A DNA stretch of 64,000 bases from Brenneria populi (GTDB lineage Bacteria > Pseudomonadota > Gammaproteobacteria > Enterobacterales > Enterobacteriaceae), in NCBI RefSeq assembly GCF_036016195.1, contig NZ_JAYWTM010000007.1:62001-126000 (forward strand). The letters are read 5' to 3'. Of this stretch, positions 51,943 through 61,830 are shown piece after piece. How positions within the stretch are numbered: the stretch's first letter is position 1; each line of letters opens with the position of its first letter. A model generated the notes under the pieces. That model was not told where the DNA came from. It searched no databases and worked only from the letters and a program-made list of their open reading frames with translations. Position numbers and translations under genes: made by a program.

Positions 51943-52680
51943 ATGGAGGGCTGGCAGCGCGCATTTGTCTTACATGGGCGACCCTATAGCGAAACCAGTC
52001 TGTTACTGGATTTATTCAGTGAAAACGACGGTCGGGTGCGCGTTCTGGCTAAAGGCGCCCGGGCCCGTCGCTCCAGTCTGAAAGGCAGTTTACAGCCGTT
52101 CACCCCGCTGTTGGCGCGTTGGAGCGGTCGGGGCGAAGTCAAAACCTTACGCAATGCCGAGCCGGTTTCTCTGGCCCTACCCCTTTCCGGCGTCATGCTC
52201 TATAGCGGTTTATACGTAAATGAACTGCTGATCCGCGTTCTTGAGCATGAAACCAACTATTCCGCGCTCTTTTTCGATTATCTCGATTGTTTGCGCCAGC
52301 TTGCTTCGCAGCAGGCTTCCCCCGAGCCGGCGCTGCGCCGTTTCGAGCTGGCCTTGCTGGGAAGTCTTGGGTATGGCGTGGATTTTCTGCACTGTGCGGG
52401 AAGCGGCGAGCCGGTCGCTGACACCATGACCTACCGCTATCGTGAAGAGAAGGGGTTTATCGCCAGTTTGGTTGTCGATAACAGCAGCTTTACCGGATAT
52501 GAGCTGCGCGCGCTTGCGTCACGGGAGTTTCCCGATTCGGCGACGTTGCGGGCGGCCAAGCGTTTTACGCGCATTGCGCTAAAGCCCTATCTCGGGGGTA
52601 AGCCGCTGAAAAGTCGTGAACTGTTTCGCCAGTTTTTACCCAGGCTGAATTTACCCCAAACGCCCTCTTCTGATAAATAA
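51943..52680 (+). CDS. recO: recO, RecFOR pathway DNA repair protein
   Basis: A 245-aa protein with an N-terminal OB fold (GWQRAFVLHGRPYSETSLLLD) and helical C-terminal half. It loads RecA onto SSB-coated gaps with RecR. Eleven bp after era, in the conserved rnc-era-recO-pdxJ-acpS order. Confidence 0.96.
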   Translation: MEGWQRAFVLHGRPYSETSLLLDLFSENDGRVRVLAKGARARRSSLKGSLQPFTPLLARWSGRGEVKTLRNAEPVSLALPLSGVMLYSGLYVNELLIRVLEHETNYSALFFDYLDCLRQLASQQASPEPALRRFELALLGSLGYGVDFLHCAGSGEPVADTMTYRYREEKGFIASLVVDNSSFTGYELRALASREFPDSATLRAAKRFTRIALKPYLGGKPLKSRELFRQFLPRLNLPQTPSSDK

Positions 52681-52760
52681 TCCCGCTTCTCCTGTACCCG
52701 GAAACCAGAACATCGGTGTAAACTGCCTCATGTTACACACTATTTTATCGAGGATTCACC

Positions 52761-53492
52761 ATGTCAGAGCTGTTGTTGGGCGTTAATATCGATCACATCG
52801 CAACCCTTCGCAATGCCCGCGGTACCGCCTATCCCGATCCGGTTCAGGCCGCGTTTTTAGCCGAACAAGCGGGTGCGGACGGGATCACCGTGCACCTGCG
52901 CGAAGACCGGCGGCATATTACCGACCGCGACGTCCGTCTCCTGAGACAAACCATTCAAACGCGTATGAATCTGGAAATGGCCGTAACCGAAGAGATGGTG
53001 AATATCGCCTGTGAGCTAAAGCCCCATTTTTGTTGTCTGGTGCCGGAAAAGCGTCAGGAAGTGACCACCGAGGGCGGACTGGATGTCGCCGGTCAACAGG
53101 AAAAAATGAACCATGCCGTGGCTAAATTGAGTCAGGCGGGGATCCAGGTTTCCCTGTTTATCGATGCGGATAAGCAGCAAATCGACGCGGCTGTTGCGAG
53201 CGGCGCGCCTTATATTGAAATTCATACCGGCGCCTATGCCGATGCCGTTGATGAGCAGACCCGTCAATATGAGTTTGAACGTATTCGCGAAGCCGCGGCC
53301 TATGCAACGAAAAAAGGGTTGAAAGTGAACGCGGGCCACGGCCTGACATACCATAACGTGCAGCCTATCGCGGCGCTGTCGGAGATGCATGAGCTGAATA
53401 TCGGCCACTCGATTATCGGGCGGGCGGTGATGAGCGGATTGAGCGGCGCCGTGTCTGAAATGAAAGCGCTGATGCGGGAAGCGCGTCGTTAA
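52761..53492 (+). CDS. pdxJ: pdxJ, pyridoxine 5'-phosphate synthase
   Basis: TIM-barrel enzyme of 243 aa, equal to E. coli, which condenses 1-deoxyxylulose 5-phosphate with 3-amino-acetone phosphate. LLLGVNIDHIATLRNARGT is the signature; other sites are DGITVHLREDRRHI, FIDAD and VNAGHGLTYHNV. One base overlap with acpS. Confidence 0.98.
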   Translation: MSELLLGVNIDHIATLRNARGTAYPDPVQAAFLAEQAGADGITVHLREDRRHITDRDVRLLRQTIQTRMNLEMAVTEEMVNIACELKPHFCCLVPEKRQEVTTEGGLDVAGQQEKMNHAVAKLSQAGIQVSLFIDADKQQIDAAVASGAPYIEIHTGAYADAVDEQTRQYEFERIREAAAYATKKGLKVNAGHGLTYHNVQPIAALSEMHELNIGHSIIGRAVMSGLSGAVSEMKALMREARR

Positions 53493-53872
53493 TGGCGATC
53501 CTCGGCCTCGGCACGGATATTGTCGAGATTGCCCGCATCGAATCGGTGGTGAAGCGCTCGGGCGAACGTCTGGCGCGCCGTATCCTGACGGAAAATGAGT
53601 GGGGACAATATCAGCGGCACCAGCAGCCGGTCCGCTTTCTTGCCAAGCGTTTCGCCGTAAAAGAGGCCGCGGCGAAGGCTTTGGGAACCGGTATTCGCAA
53701 TGGGCTGGCCTTTACGCAGTTTGAGGTTTTTAACGATGAGCTGGGTAAACCCTGCCTGCGTTTTTTCGCCAGAGCCTCCGAGTTGGCTGCCCTTATGGGG
53801 GTGAAACACGTGCACGTTACGTTAGCTGATGAGCGGCGTTACGCCTGCGCGACGGTTATTATCGAAAGCTAA
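53492..53872 (+). CDS. acpS: acpS, holo-[acyl-carrier-protein] synthase
   Basis: A 126-aa 4'-phosphopantetheinyl transferase that activates ACP. GLGTDIVEIARIE carries the metal Asp and FLAKRFAVKEAAAKALGTG the second metal Glu and the CoA contacts. Coupled with pdxJ; convergent with yfhL with a one-base gap. Confidence 0.97.
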   Translation: MAILGLGTDIVEIARIESVVKRSGERLARRILTENEWGQYQRHQQPVRFLAKRFAVKEAAAKALGTGIRNGLAFTQFEVFNDELGKPCLRFFARASELAALMGVKHVHVTLADERRYACATVIIES

Positions 53873-53873
53873 C

Positions 53874-54134
53874 TTAGAGTTGGTCTGCGTGGTGCATGAG
53901 TACATATTTTTCCCACAGTTGCTCAGTCTCTTCCTGATGCTCGGGATCTTTGATGATGGTATTGTCGATCGGGCACACTTTCTGACAGGTCGGCGTGTCG
54001 TAATGTCCGACACACTCCGTGCAGCGGGCCGCATCGATTTCGTAAATGTCCATTCCCATTGATATAGCCTGGTTTGGGCATTCCGGTTCACACATATCAC
54101 AATTGATACACTTATGGGTGATGAGTAACGCCAT
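53874..54134 (-). CDS. yfhL: yfhL, 2[4Fe-4S] ferredoxin
   Basis: An 86-aa Alvin-type ferredoxin. Cluster ligands CINCDMCEPECPN and CTECVGHYDTPTCQKVCP, the second with the six-residue insertion and C-terminal extension of this subfamily (EHQEETEQLWEKYVLM). Electron partner is unknown; in E. coli it is isc-dependent. Confidence 0.96.
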   Translation of the reverse strand: MALLITHKCINCDMCEPECPNQAISMGMDIYEIDAARCTECVGHYDTPTCQKVCPIDNTIIKDPEHQEETEQLWEKYVLMHHADQL

Positions 54135-54684
54135 GATAATCTTCTACCTTACAAACAGGGCGCAGATTATACCCGCTGACAGCCGTTTAAACACGCGCAA
54201 CCGTTCTTGATGTGCGAAGTTACGGGGTAAAATCGCTCTTTATTTGTTAAATTGGTTCTGAATTTATCCTTTAGACTGAACGAATCAACTGAGGTAACTG
54301 TGATTATTTAGTTTTAATTTGTTGATTTAGAAATCAAATTAAGTTAATTATGATGTCGCCCCGGTATTTACGAATGTCGTTTGGGCATGATTTCTGTATC
54401 GCCGATAAAGTTTGCGACCGGAGAGTCGATAACGGTATAACCTGCATAAAGTGGTTTTTATACTCTAAATAATGCGAGTTGCGGGGGGATAAAACGTTAT
54501 CGTTTTGAGCGACGCAAAGCGTCGCCCCTTTACGGTCGAGGCTTGCTCAGGAGTTTCGCAACGCGGCCTTGCTGCGAAAAGTTCGTCGGCAACGACACTG
54601 CCAGCCAACGGATAGGGCGAGTAACAAAGCCAACGCATCTGCAATTTGAAGTATGACGGGTATATAACTAACAATGTCAGTCTA
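54135..54684. other. intergenic region between yfhL and the EAL gene
   Basis: 550 bp. The left half is AT-rich and holds the yfhL promoter. From 54500 to 54663 lies a reversed copy of the dispersed repeat, with a GCGACGC/GCGTCGC hairpin at 54509-54525, so the pdeH-like gene starts only about 20 bp beyond a repeat. Confidence 0.7.
54500..54663 (-). repeat. dispersed intergenic repeat, copy 3 (reverse)
   Basis: Its end, read in reverse, gives CATACTTCAAATTGCAGATG then CGTTGGCTTTGTTACTCGCC, matching copies at 15617 and 25848. It includes the 7-bp hairpin at 54509-54525. Confidence 0.8.
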
Positions 54685-55476
54685 ATGGCGGAACGCATAG
54701 TGCAGCAGGAAGGGAATGTTAATCAGTTTGGGATATTGCTTCCTCATCAGGGGGAGGCTGAGCTATTGGGCTATGATTACTGGAACCAATGCCAGCGGCG
54801 GTACACCTTTCAGCCGATTTACCGAACATCAGGTAAACTTATGGCCATTGAGCTATTAACCTCGGTTTCTTCCCTCGCCCCGCCGCAAAATTTCATCTCT
54901 CCCGAAAAATACTTTGCCAACATCAATGTCGAAGAGCGTTTGCAGATTATTATAGAACAGCTGCAGCTTTTGTCGCATTGGCACCAGCGTTTTATCCGTG
55001 ACGATCTGCTGGCATCCGTCAATATTGACGGTATGACGCTGCTTGCTTTGCAAAGTAGTCATGAAGCTAAGCGTCTGATTTCTTCAATGCCCTGGATTCG
55101 TTTTGAAATGGTGGAAAATCAGGGGGGGTTGCCAAAAGAGGCGCTAACGAAACTGCCCGAAGTGCAGGCGCTATGGTTGGATGACTTCGGGTGCGGTGTC
55201 GCGAACTTTTCATCATTAATGCTGGCGCAATATGACTGCATCAAGGTCGCCCGCGAACTTTTCATCCTGCTACAGCAGAGCGGGGAAGGGCGTGAAGTGT
55301 TTCCTGCGCTTATCTCCCTACTTGCCCGTTTTTGTAACTATGTTGTTATCGAAGGGATTGAAACCCAGGAAGAGTGGGCCATTGTTAAAGCTTCTCATGC
55401 CGATGCCGCGCAGGGATATTATCTTTCTCGTCCGCAGCCGTTTGATAACTTTGAAACGCTGAAAACGGAATTCTAA
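54685..55476 (+). CDS. pdeH: PdeH (YhjH)-like c-di-GMP phosphodiesterase
   Basis: A 263-aa stand-alone EAL protein very like E. coli PdeH: CQRRYTFQPIYRTSGKLMAI and ELLTSV (E56, the EAL Glu), LASVNIDGMTL, RFEMVEN, LDDFGCGVANFS (D166-D167), IKVARELF (K187), VVIEGIETQEEW (E223), AQGYYLSRP. All metal and catalytic residues are present, so it should linearise c-di-GMP to pGpG; PdeH promotes motility by lowering c-di-GMP. I use the ATG at 54685; its ribosome site is weak and the longer frame begins in a repeat. It sits beside a cyclase and a tad locus. Confidence 0.88.
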   Translation: MAERIVQQEGNVNQFGILLPHQGEAELLGYDYWNQCQRRYTFQPIYRTSGKLMAIELLTSVSSLAPPQNFISPEKYFANINVEERLQIIIEQLQLLSHWHQRFIRDDLLASVNIDGMTLLALQSSHEAKRLISSMPWIRFEMVENQGGLPKEALTKLPEVQALWLDDFGCGVANFSSLMLAQYDCIKVARELFILLQQSGEGREVFPALISLLARFCNYVVIEGIETQEEWAIVKASHADAAQGYYLSRPQPFDNFETLKTEF

Positions 55477-56221
55477 ATAAAAATCAGATTCACTCCATAC
55501 TTTATAAGTCGTTAATAATATGGTTGCAATGGCATCTATTCTTATTTGTTTTTTATTCATCTTTGATGATTACATTAATTTGTCTAATGCGTATCAGTTT
55601 TGAACGATCGCGCTCGCCGTCAAACCATTATCTTGGCTATCTATATACTCATCATGCCTTACGTTGCATGCCGGTTGGCTTTGCTAATGACGTGATAAAG
55701 GATTTTTAACGGCTATCGATGACCATGCTGACGGTGCGCCATAATCCGTCAATCGATTTTTCCATGATTTTAACTATTTGATTTATAAGTATAAAAAAAT
55801 AAATATTTGTTATCAACGATCGAAAGTTGCTTTATGATAGATTTTGTTGATTAAAACAATGATATTTATTGGTATAATTGATTTGCTTACCTGGGATTGA
55901 TGGTCAAAATGTATCACCGTACCAGATGTGGAGTATTTAATATTCTATTAGGGAAACTTATAACGCAAGCGTTGCTAATATTAAATTAAGACGCTTTTAG
56001 GATTTATCGTCCTATTTGATTTGCACACAGTGATATGCGGGGTTTTTATGTTGATATTTCCATGCTTCTGAATCTTCCAGCTTATTCTTTCATCTTTTCC
56101 GCTCTTCGGAAATGTGCCGATTATCCTGTAAAGACACGGGGAAAAGAGCTGTTGCCGGGATTTTTCGTCATCGGTGCCGCGGTCTCTACGATCGGGATCT
56201 TTCAGGCCTGAGGAGAGCGTT
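55477..56221. other. AT-rich intergenic region between the EAL and GGDEF genes
   Basis: 745 bp, strongly AT-rich. A degraded copy of the dispersed repeat is at 55639-55692 (ACTCATCATGCCTTACGTTG, then CATGCCGGTTGGCTTTG). No credible ORF. A TATAAT at 55874-55879 without a good -35 could be a promoter for the cyclase. The size suggests extensive control or gene loss. Confidence 0.6.
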
Positions 56222-57739
56222 ATGGTATATGAAATTATAATAATTATATTAGCATCGCTGCTGTTGCTTTCTGCTATAAGAAATAGAAAATACAAACAAC
56301 TATTGAACGCTGAGCAGAAAAAACAAGAACTGTTAAATATGGTGTTTTTCGCAACGGAATATGGCCCGGCTTCTATTGTCATCGCCGATGAAAATTGTAA
56401 TATCATATACGTAAACCGTCAGTTCGTTGCCATGTCGGGCTATATGCCCGATGAGGTTATCGGGAAGAAAACGAATGTATTAAGATCCGGCATGACTAAT
56501 GATTCCGTTTACGAGGAGCTCTGGTCTACCGTAAATAAAGGGGAGATTTGGAGCGGTGAATTTGTTAACCGCCGTAAAGATGGACAGCCGTATTGGGAAA
56601 AAGCCAAGATTGTAAAAATATATAATAAAACGAATGATGCGACGCAGTACGTCGGCGTTAAGTTCGATATCACGGAGAGAAAAATACAGGAACACCACGA
56701 TAACTCCTATAATCGGGCATTGGAGCTTCTATCGAGCGGTGCGCCGTTAAAAGATATTTTGGATGCCATTATCTTTAGCGTGGAGGAGAAAAACCCTGGC
56801 CGCATCGTCTGCTCGGTCCTGCTGGTTGATAAAGAGAAACAGTGTTTGACCCTGGCTTCGGCGCCCAGCCTGCCCGGTTTTTATAAGAATGCGATTCATA
56901 ACGTCAAGATTGCCGATGGCATCGCTTCGTTTGGGACTGCCGCTTACCGCGGAAAACGCGTGATAGCCGATGATATCTCCGTTCATCCGGACTGGTCCGT
57001 GCATAAAGGCCTGGCGCTATACGCAGGGTTGCGCTCATGCTGGTCTGAGCCTATTTATGGTCAAAATAAAGAAGTACTGGGCGTACTGAGCGTTTATCAT
57101 CGAAAAGTGTATGTTCCTAATGATGAAGAAATTTTTTCCATTGAGAAGTCGGCTCAATTAATCGCTATCGCCATAGAACGCTACCGCGCCATTGATATGC
57201 TGCGGCGCAGTGAAGAACACTATCGCCAGTTGGCGCATTATGACTCCTTAACTTCATTGGCGAATGGCTTAACGTTTGCCGAACAGATGGAACAGGCCAT
57301 CTTGTTGTCGAAACAAACCGGCAGAAAAATTGCCTTAATGTTTCTCGATCTTAATAAATTTAAACAGATAAATGACTCGTTTGGTCATGCCGTCGGCGAT
57401 CTATTATTAAAAGAAGCGGCGGCGCGTATGCGCAGCGCCGTCAGGGATTCCGATACGGTATACCGGCGCAGCGGCGATGAATTTATTATTTTATTACAAG
57501 GGATTAAAGAAGTAGATAATGCCCTGTACGTTGCCGAAAAGATCCATCATGTCTTAAATGAACCTTTTGAAATCGAAGGCAAGAAAATGGATATTTCCTG
57601 CAGCATCGGAATTGCTCTCTACCCTGAGCACGGTACGGACTCTCTGACGTTGGCTATTAACGCCGACTCCGCCATGTATCAGGCGAAGGCGATGGGGTGT
57701 AGCCAAACGCAAATTTATCATGATTTAAGCAATCATTAA
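56222..57739 (+). CDS. membrane-anchored PAS-GAF-GGDEF diguanylate cyclase
   Basis: A 505-aa sensor enzyme. One N-terminal membrane helix (residues 3-19), coiled linker, PAS domain (about 40-155, ending KFDITERK), GAF domain (about 160-320) and GGDEF domain (335-500). The signature is SGDEF (417-421), a variant that other active cyclases also use; the I-site RDSD (408-411) is exactly five residues before it, so product inhibition is likely. Makes c-di-GMP from GTP. The ATG at 56222 has GAGGAGAG upstream. Confidence 0.9.
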   Translation: MVYEIIIIILASLLLLSAIRNRKYKQLLNAEQKKQELLNMVFFATEYGPASIVIADENCNIIYVNRQFVAMSGYMPDEVIGKKTNVLRSGMTNDSVYEELWSTVNKGEIWSGEFVNRRKDGQPYWEKAKIVKIYNKTNDATQYVGVKFDITERKIQEHHDNSYNRALELLSSGAPLKDILDAIIFSVEEKNPGRIVCSVLLVDKEKQCLTLASAPSLPGFYKNAIHNVKIADGIASFGTAAYRGKRVIADDISVHPDWSVHKGLALYAGLRSCWSEPIYGQNKEVLGVLSVYHRKVYVPNDEEIFSIEKSAQLIAIAIERYRAIDMLRRSEEHYRQLAHYDSLTSLANGLTFAEQMEQAILLSKQTGRKIALMFLDLNKFKQINDSFGHAVGDLLLKEAAARMRSAVRDSDTVYRRSGDEFIILLQGIKEVDNALYVAEKIHHVLNEPFEIEGKKMDISCSIGIALYPEHGTDSLTLAINADSAMYQAKAMGCSQTQIYHDLSNH

Positions 57740-58272
57740 TCATGCAGTAATTGCAATAAATAGTATTGATTTAAAATTAATATGCCTGCCGGATATCGTA
57801 TGTATTCCTTTCGGTAGCGATGTCCGCTTTCATCATTAGATTTGCCTATCAATATGATTTTAAAAAACGCCTTTCTCAACAGGTGAATTTAGTCATGTGT
57901 TTTTTGACTTTAATTATCACCGTGACGCCTATTCAATACTTAACCATTTTTAATGTAACGCCGGGGCGTAAACTGTTGCGTTAATAGCACAAAAGTTGAG
58001 CTTTGTCTTGCATATATCTGTGATACCTATCAATTTTTAATAAAAACTTAACTCAAACTGCTTGAGTTGAACGTATAACCTAGATTAAGATTAGTCCTAT
58101 CTTTTGCGGGTAATATAAGATTGTCTTTTTATTGCTCGCGAGTGGGTCAATATAACAATCAGTATAAATCGATAATCTTACCTGGCGCTCTGTTGCATTA
58201 TTCGCCGCAGCGGTGTGGGTGGGTTGTGTGCGGGTGTTTGTTTAATTCATATTAACTTTTAAGGAATGAAAA
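57740..58272. other. leader region of the tad/flp operon
   Basis: 533 bp, AT-rich, no credible gene. It must hold the flp promoter; long leaders are usual before flp. AAGGAA lies ten bases before the flp ATG. I saw no named operator. Confidence 0.5.
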
Positions 58273-58467
58273 ATGATACGTAAACTGTTTAAGGCATTAC
58301 AGAAGGATGAGCGCGGCGTATCCGCCCTGGAATATGCCATTCTGGCCGGTGTGATTGTGGTGGTGGTGGTTGCAGGGGTAACCGGGTTTAAGGAAAATAT
58401 TAATACTCTTTTTACTAATGCAGGCAATGCTATCTCCAGTGCGGCAACGGCTTCAACACCTAAATGA
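58273..58467 (+). CDS. flp: flp, type IVb (Flp) pilin subunit
   Basis: A 64-aa prepilin. The leader MIRKLFKALQKDERG ends at the cleavage glycine, followed by VSALEYAILAGVIVVVVVAG with the Glu at +5 and Tyr at +6 required for Flp assembly. The leader is cut by TadV, encoded next. Major component of bundled adhesive pili. Confidence 0.95.
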   Translation: MIRKLFKALQKDERGVSALEYAILAGVIVVVVVAGVTGFKENINTLFTNAGNAISSAATASTPK

Positions 58468-58473
58468 CGATTA

Positions 58474-58995
58474 ATGCTTTTTTTAAAGCTATTGCTCTCC
58501 GCATTATTAATAGCCCTGTTCGGGCTATTAATACGTGCCGATTTAACCCGGCGGCGTCTGCCTAACCGCTGGGTCGGTTATTACGCGCTGCTGTTTCCTC
58601 TCTATGCCTGGATTCAGGGATGGAGTTGGGGAGCCTTTGTCGCGCACGCGTTAACGGCCGTTATCGCATTTCTGCTGCTGCTGCTGCCGTTTCTGCGCGG
58701 CGGCGCCGGCGGCGGCGATGTCAAATTGGGCACGGCGGTGATGTTGTGGGCGGGGCCGCAGTCGGCCGCGGCCGTACTGATGGCGATCGGTCTGGTCGGC
58801 GCGCTGCTGGGCATCGGCGGATGGCTGGCGGATCGGCTGGCGGCGAGACGGCCGCCGGCGGCCGCGCTTGCGGGAAAGCCGCCTCTGTCGCCCGGCTATC
58901 TGCTGTCGGCGCGGCGCGGGGTGCCGTATGGCGTCGCGCTGGTGGCCGGAGGGATAACGGCGTTAATCAGCCAGGGCTGGGGCATGCAGCCTTAA
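58474..58995 (+). CDS. tadV: tadV (cpaA), type IVb prepilin peptidase
   Basis: A 173-aa membrane aspartyl peptidase with about five helices. Catalytic aspartates in RADLTRRRLPN (D23) and GGGDVKLG (about D82). It lacks the methylase domain of PilD, as TadV does. Six bp after flp. Note that the C-terminal cytosolic loop is very rich in Ala, Arg and Pro. Confidence 0.9.
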   Translation: MLFLKLLLSALLIALFGLLIRADLTRRRLPNRWVGYYALLFPLYAWIQGWSWGAFVAHALTAVIAFLLLLLPFLRGGAGGGDVKLGTAVMLWAGPQSAAAVLMAIGLVGALLGIGGWLADRLAARRPPAAALAGKPPLSPGYLLSARRGVPYGVALVAGGITALISQGWGMQP

Positions 58996-59079
58996 CCCTC
59001 TATCCGTCCGAGCGCGGGGTTCACCAACGACGGGTCGCTTTTTCAGTAATCCGATCGTCAAGCCGGGAGTGGCCTGTTG

Positions 59080-60012
59080 ATGTCTTCAGTCTTGAAATTT
59101 GCCTTGATTCTCCTTGCGGCGGCCATGCTGGCCGTGGTCGCGCGTCTGTGGTTCGTTAGCAGCCAGAACGCCGCCGCGCCGGCGGAAAAGCCGGTGCAGG
59201 TACGCGTCGCCGGCGCGGAGTTGCCGGCCGGGCTACTGCTGCGCGAGAGCGATTTAGGCTGGAAAGCCTATGCCGCCGACAGCGTGCCGAAAGGGGCGCT
59301 GCGCGAAGGCAGCACCGCCGCCAATCTGAACGGGGCGCTGGTGCGCAAGCCGTTGACGTCAGGGGCGTTAATTCTGGCCGACGACGTTATCCGACCGGAT
59401 ACGCCCGGCTTTTTGGCCGCGGCATTAAAGCCGGGGATGCGCGCCGTTTCCATACCGGTGGATGAGGTGTCCGGCAATGCCGGGCTGATTCAGCCCGGGG
59501 ATTTCGTCGATATTATCCTGACCCAACGGCTGAACCAGCAGGAAAACAACCATAGCGGCAATACGCGGCAGGTGGTGAGTGAAACGGTGGTTGAGCGGGT
59601 GCGGGTTATCGCTGTCGGTTCCAGTATCCAGCGCCAAACGGAGGAGGGCGGCAAAGCCAACCGCGCCAGGACCGTTACCGTCGAGGTGGCGCCGCGCGCC
59701 GCGGAAGCCGTTACCGTGGCGGCGCAGTTAGGCAGCCTCTCTATGGCGCTGCGCAGTTTCGCGCTGGCGGATCGGGATGCGGGCGCCCAGGATGACGCGC
59801 AGGGCGCAACGGCTTCGGTGGTGGCGTGGGACAGCGCGCGCGGCAGTGAGAGCCGTCCGGTATGGGGACGCGATGTTTCCCGCGCGCTGGGCGCCAGAGA
59901 GTATGAGACATCAGACTCGGAAGGGAAAATCAGTCCGCCTAAATCACAACGGGTGATCATTATGCGCGGCAGTCAACGTCAGGAACAGGAGTTTGGCTCT
60001 TATGCTCGCTAG
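59080..60012 (+). CDS. rcpC: rcpC (cpaB), Flp pilus assembly protein
   Basis: A 310-aa protein with an N-terminal membrane anchor (FALILLAAAMLAVVARLWF) and an SAF/RcpC-type domain (VRVAGAELPAGLLLRESDL; GMRAVSIPVDEVSGNAGLIQ; GDFVDIILTQ). It sits in the periplasm and helps secretin assembly. I take ATG 59080, with CGGGAG upstream. It overlaps rcpA by 11 bases. Confidence 0.9.
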   Translation: MSSVLKFALILLAAAMLAVVARLWFVSSQNAAAPAEKPVQVRVAGAELPAGLLLRESDLGWKAYAADSVPKGALREGSTAANLNGALVRKPLTSGALILADDVIRPDTPGFLAAALKPGMRAVSIPVDEVSGNAGLIQPGDFVDIILTQRLNQQENNHSGNTRQVVSETVVERVRVIAVGSSIQRQTEEGGKANRARTVTVEVAPRAAEAVTVAAQLGSLSMALRSFALADRDAGAQDDAQGATASVVAWDSARGSESRPVWGRDVSRALGAREYETSDSEGKISPPKSQRVIIMRGSQRQEQEFGSYAR

Positions 60013-61360
60013 AATCTCATGGCATATGTTGGCGCTGGCGCTGGCCGGCATGGTATTAAGCCTGTCCGTCAAGGCGCAGCAGACAATGACGCTGGCTGTT
60101 GGCGCGGGCGAACTGATTAACGTCTCTGATAATATGGCCTCGGTATTTGTCGCCGATCCCGCCATCGCCGACGTGCAGTCGCCCACCCCGGGGGCGGTGC
60201 TGGTGTTGGGCAAGCAGGTCGGCACCACGTCGCTGTACATTCTGGATAATAGCGGTAAGCGTCTGGTGCAGCGTACGGTTGTGGTGCGGCATAACTTGTC
60301 CGAGGTGCAGACGACGTTACGTCAGCGTTTCCCGAAGCTGCGTCTGACGCTGACGTCGTCGCCCGGCTCGATTATGGTGGCGGGAGCGGTGCCCAACGCC
60401 GAAACGGTCGAAGCCATCGCCCGCACCATTCGTCCCTATCTGGGAGAAAAAGATGAGCTGCTCAACCAATTGACGATCGCCAGTCCGGTCCAGGTGCATC
60501 TGCGGGTACGCGTCACCGAAGTGTCGCGTTCGGTTACCCAGCAGTTGGGCGTGAACTGGGAAGTGCTCTCCAGTCCGGGGAACTTTCTGCTGGGGTTGGG
60601 CGGACTGCGGGATTTCGCCTCAACCGACGCCTCGACCGGCGTAACGACCTATACCCGGGCGTCGAATAACTATGGCGTCGTCGGCGGATTCAAGTCGGGC
60701 AGCACCTCGGTTGAAACCATGATTGACGCGCTGGATAAAGAAGGGCTGATCAGTATTCTGGCCGAGCCTAACCTGACCGCGGTTTCCGGCCAAACCGCCA
60801 GTTTCCTGGCGGGCGGGGAGTTTCCCGTGCCGGTCCGACAGGAGTCGGATACCACCACCGTCGAATTCAAACCCTTTGGCGTAGCGCTCGATTTTACCCC
60901 CACGGTGCTATCGGACGATCGCATCAGTCTCAAGGTGCGTCCTGAAATCAGCGAGATCGATACCAATAGCAGCATCACCATGGATGGCTTGACCATCCCC
61001 GGCATCTCCGTTCGGCGGGTCGAAACCACGGTGGAGCTGGCCAGCGGGCAGAGCTTCGCCATCGGCGGATTATTGCAGAACAACGTCAGCGATGTGCTCT
61101 CCAAGGTTCCCGGCCTGGGCTCCATCCCGGTATTGGGCAAACTGTTCTCCTCTTCCGATTATCAAAATAATAAAAGCGAACTGGTGGTTATTGTGACGCC
61201 GTATCTGGTGCGCCCGACCTCCGCCAACCAGCTGGCGACGCCGTTGGATAGCCTGAGGGCCAATTCCGATATCGAATATATCGTGAATAAGAAGACCGGC
61301 GTTGACCCTTTACAGAACAAGGTTCCCCGTTTGACGGGGGCGGCCGGATTCGTTTATTGA
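60002..61360 (+). CDS. rcpA: rcpA (cpaC), Flp pilus outer-membrane secretin
   Basis: A 452-aa secretin with a signal peptide (cut near VKA|QQT). The N-terminal BON-like domain (VPNAETVEAIA) is followed by the secretin core, with the signature VLSKVPGLGSIPVLGKLF near residue 365 and terminal ELVVIVTPYLV. Forms the outer-membrane pore for Flp pili. ATG 60002 is preceded by AGGAG. Confidence 0.94.
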   Translation: MLARISWHMLALALAGMVLSLSVKAQQTMTLAVGAGELINVSDNMASVFVADPAIADVQSPTPGAVLVLGKQVGTTSLYILDNSGKRLVQRTVVVRHNLSEVQTTLRQRFPKLRLTLTSSPGSIMVAGAVPNAETVEAIARTIRPYLGEKDELLNQLTIASPVQVHLRVRVTEVSRSVTQQLGVNWEVLSSPGNFLLGLGGLRDFASTDASTGVTTYTRASNNYGVVGGFKSGSTSVETMIDALDKEGLISILAEPNLTAVSGQTASFLAGGEFPVPVRQESDTTTVEFKPFGVALDFTPTVLSDDRISLKVRPEISEIDTNSSITMDGLTIPGISVRRVETTVELASGQSFAIGGLLQNNVSDVLSKVPGLGSIPVLGKLFSSSDYQNNKSELVVIVTPYLVRPTSANQLATPLDSLRANSDIEYIVNKKTGVDPLQNKVPRLTGAAGFVY

Positions 61361-61403
61361 AGGTTCACTGTCGCGGATGTTTGTCCATACCAAAGGGAGC
61401 GTG

Positions 61404-61817
61404 ATGATGGTTGTGTTTAGCGGACTGCGTCGGTATCGGGTTTTACTGTTTATCTGCGGGGCGATAGGCGTGTTAACCGGCTGCAGCTCATGGCAGCGGG
61501 ACGATGACGGCATGCCTGATGTTTCTTCCATTCAACTGCAGCAGCGGGGTAAGGAGTGGGTGGCCGTTCCGCCTGATTGCCGCAGCATGCTGCAGCCTAA
61601 GCGCGACTGGCGGGATAACGATCGTTGGCGCATCGCATTCGGGTGCGCGACTTACACCAATCTGGCGGTGAGTCTGGCCCGCCCGCAGGATCTGGCGGCG
61701 CCGCAGGCGTATAGCGGTATGCAGGCGGATGCGGCGGCGCTATCGGTAACCCGCTATCGCGAGAATAAAGTCGAACCCCTGCGGGAAACCGAGTCCACGG
61801 CGGAAACCAGCGATTGA
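61404..61817 (+). CDS. CpaD-like Flp pilus lipoprotein
   Basis: A 137-aa lipoprotein: lipobox GVLTGC near residue 26, then DCRSMLQ and FGCATYTNLAVSLARPQDL with the conserved Cys, and a final RYRENKVEPL typical of CpaD. Probably assists the secretin in the outer membrane (RcpB-type). The start is ATG 61404 after AAGGGAG; 61407 is possible. Confidence 0.85.
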   Translation: MMVVFSGLRRYRVLLFICGAIGVLTGCSSWQRDDDGMPDVSSIQLQQRGKEWVAVPPDCRSMLQPKRDWRDNDRWRIAFGCATYTNLAVSLARPQDLAAPQAYSGMQADAAALSVTRYRENKVEPLRETESTAETSD

Positions 61818-61830
61818 GGCGGATACGGAT

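Noticed and set aside
55524..55709. 61-codon frame between the EAL and GGDEF genes
   Set aside because: It runs across a degraded repeat copy and has no ribosome site.
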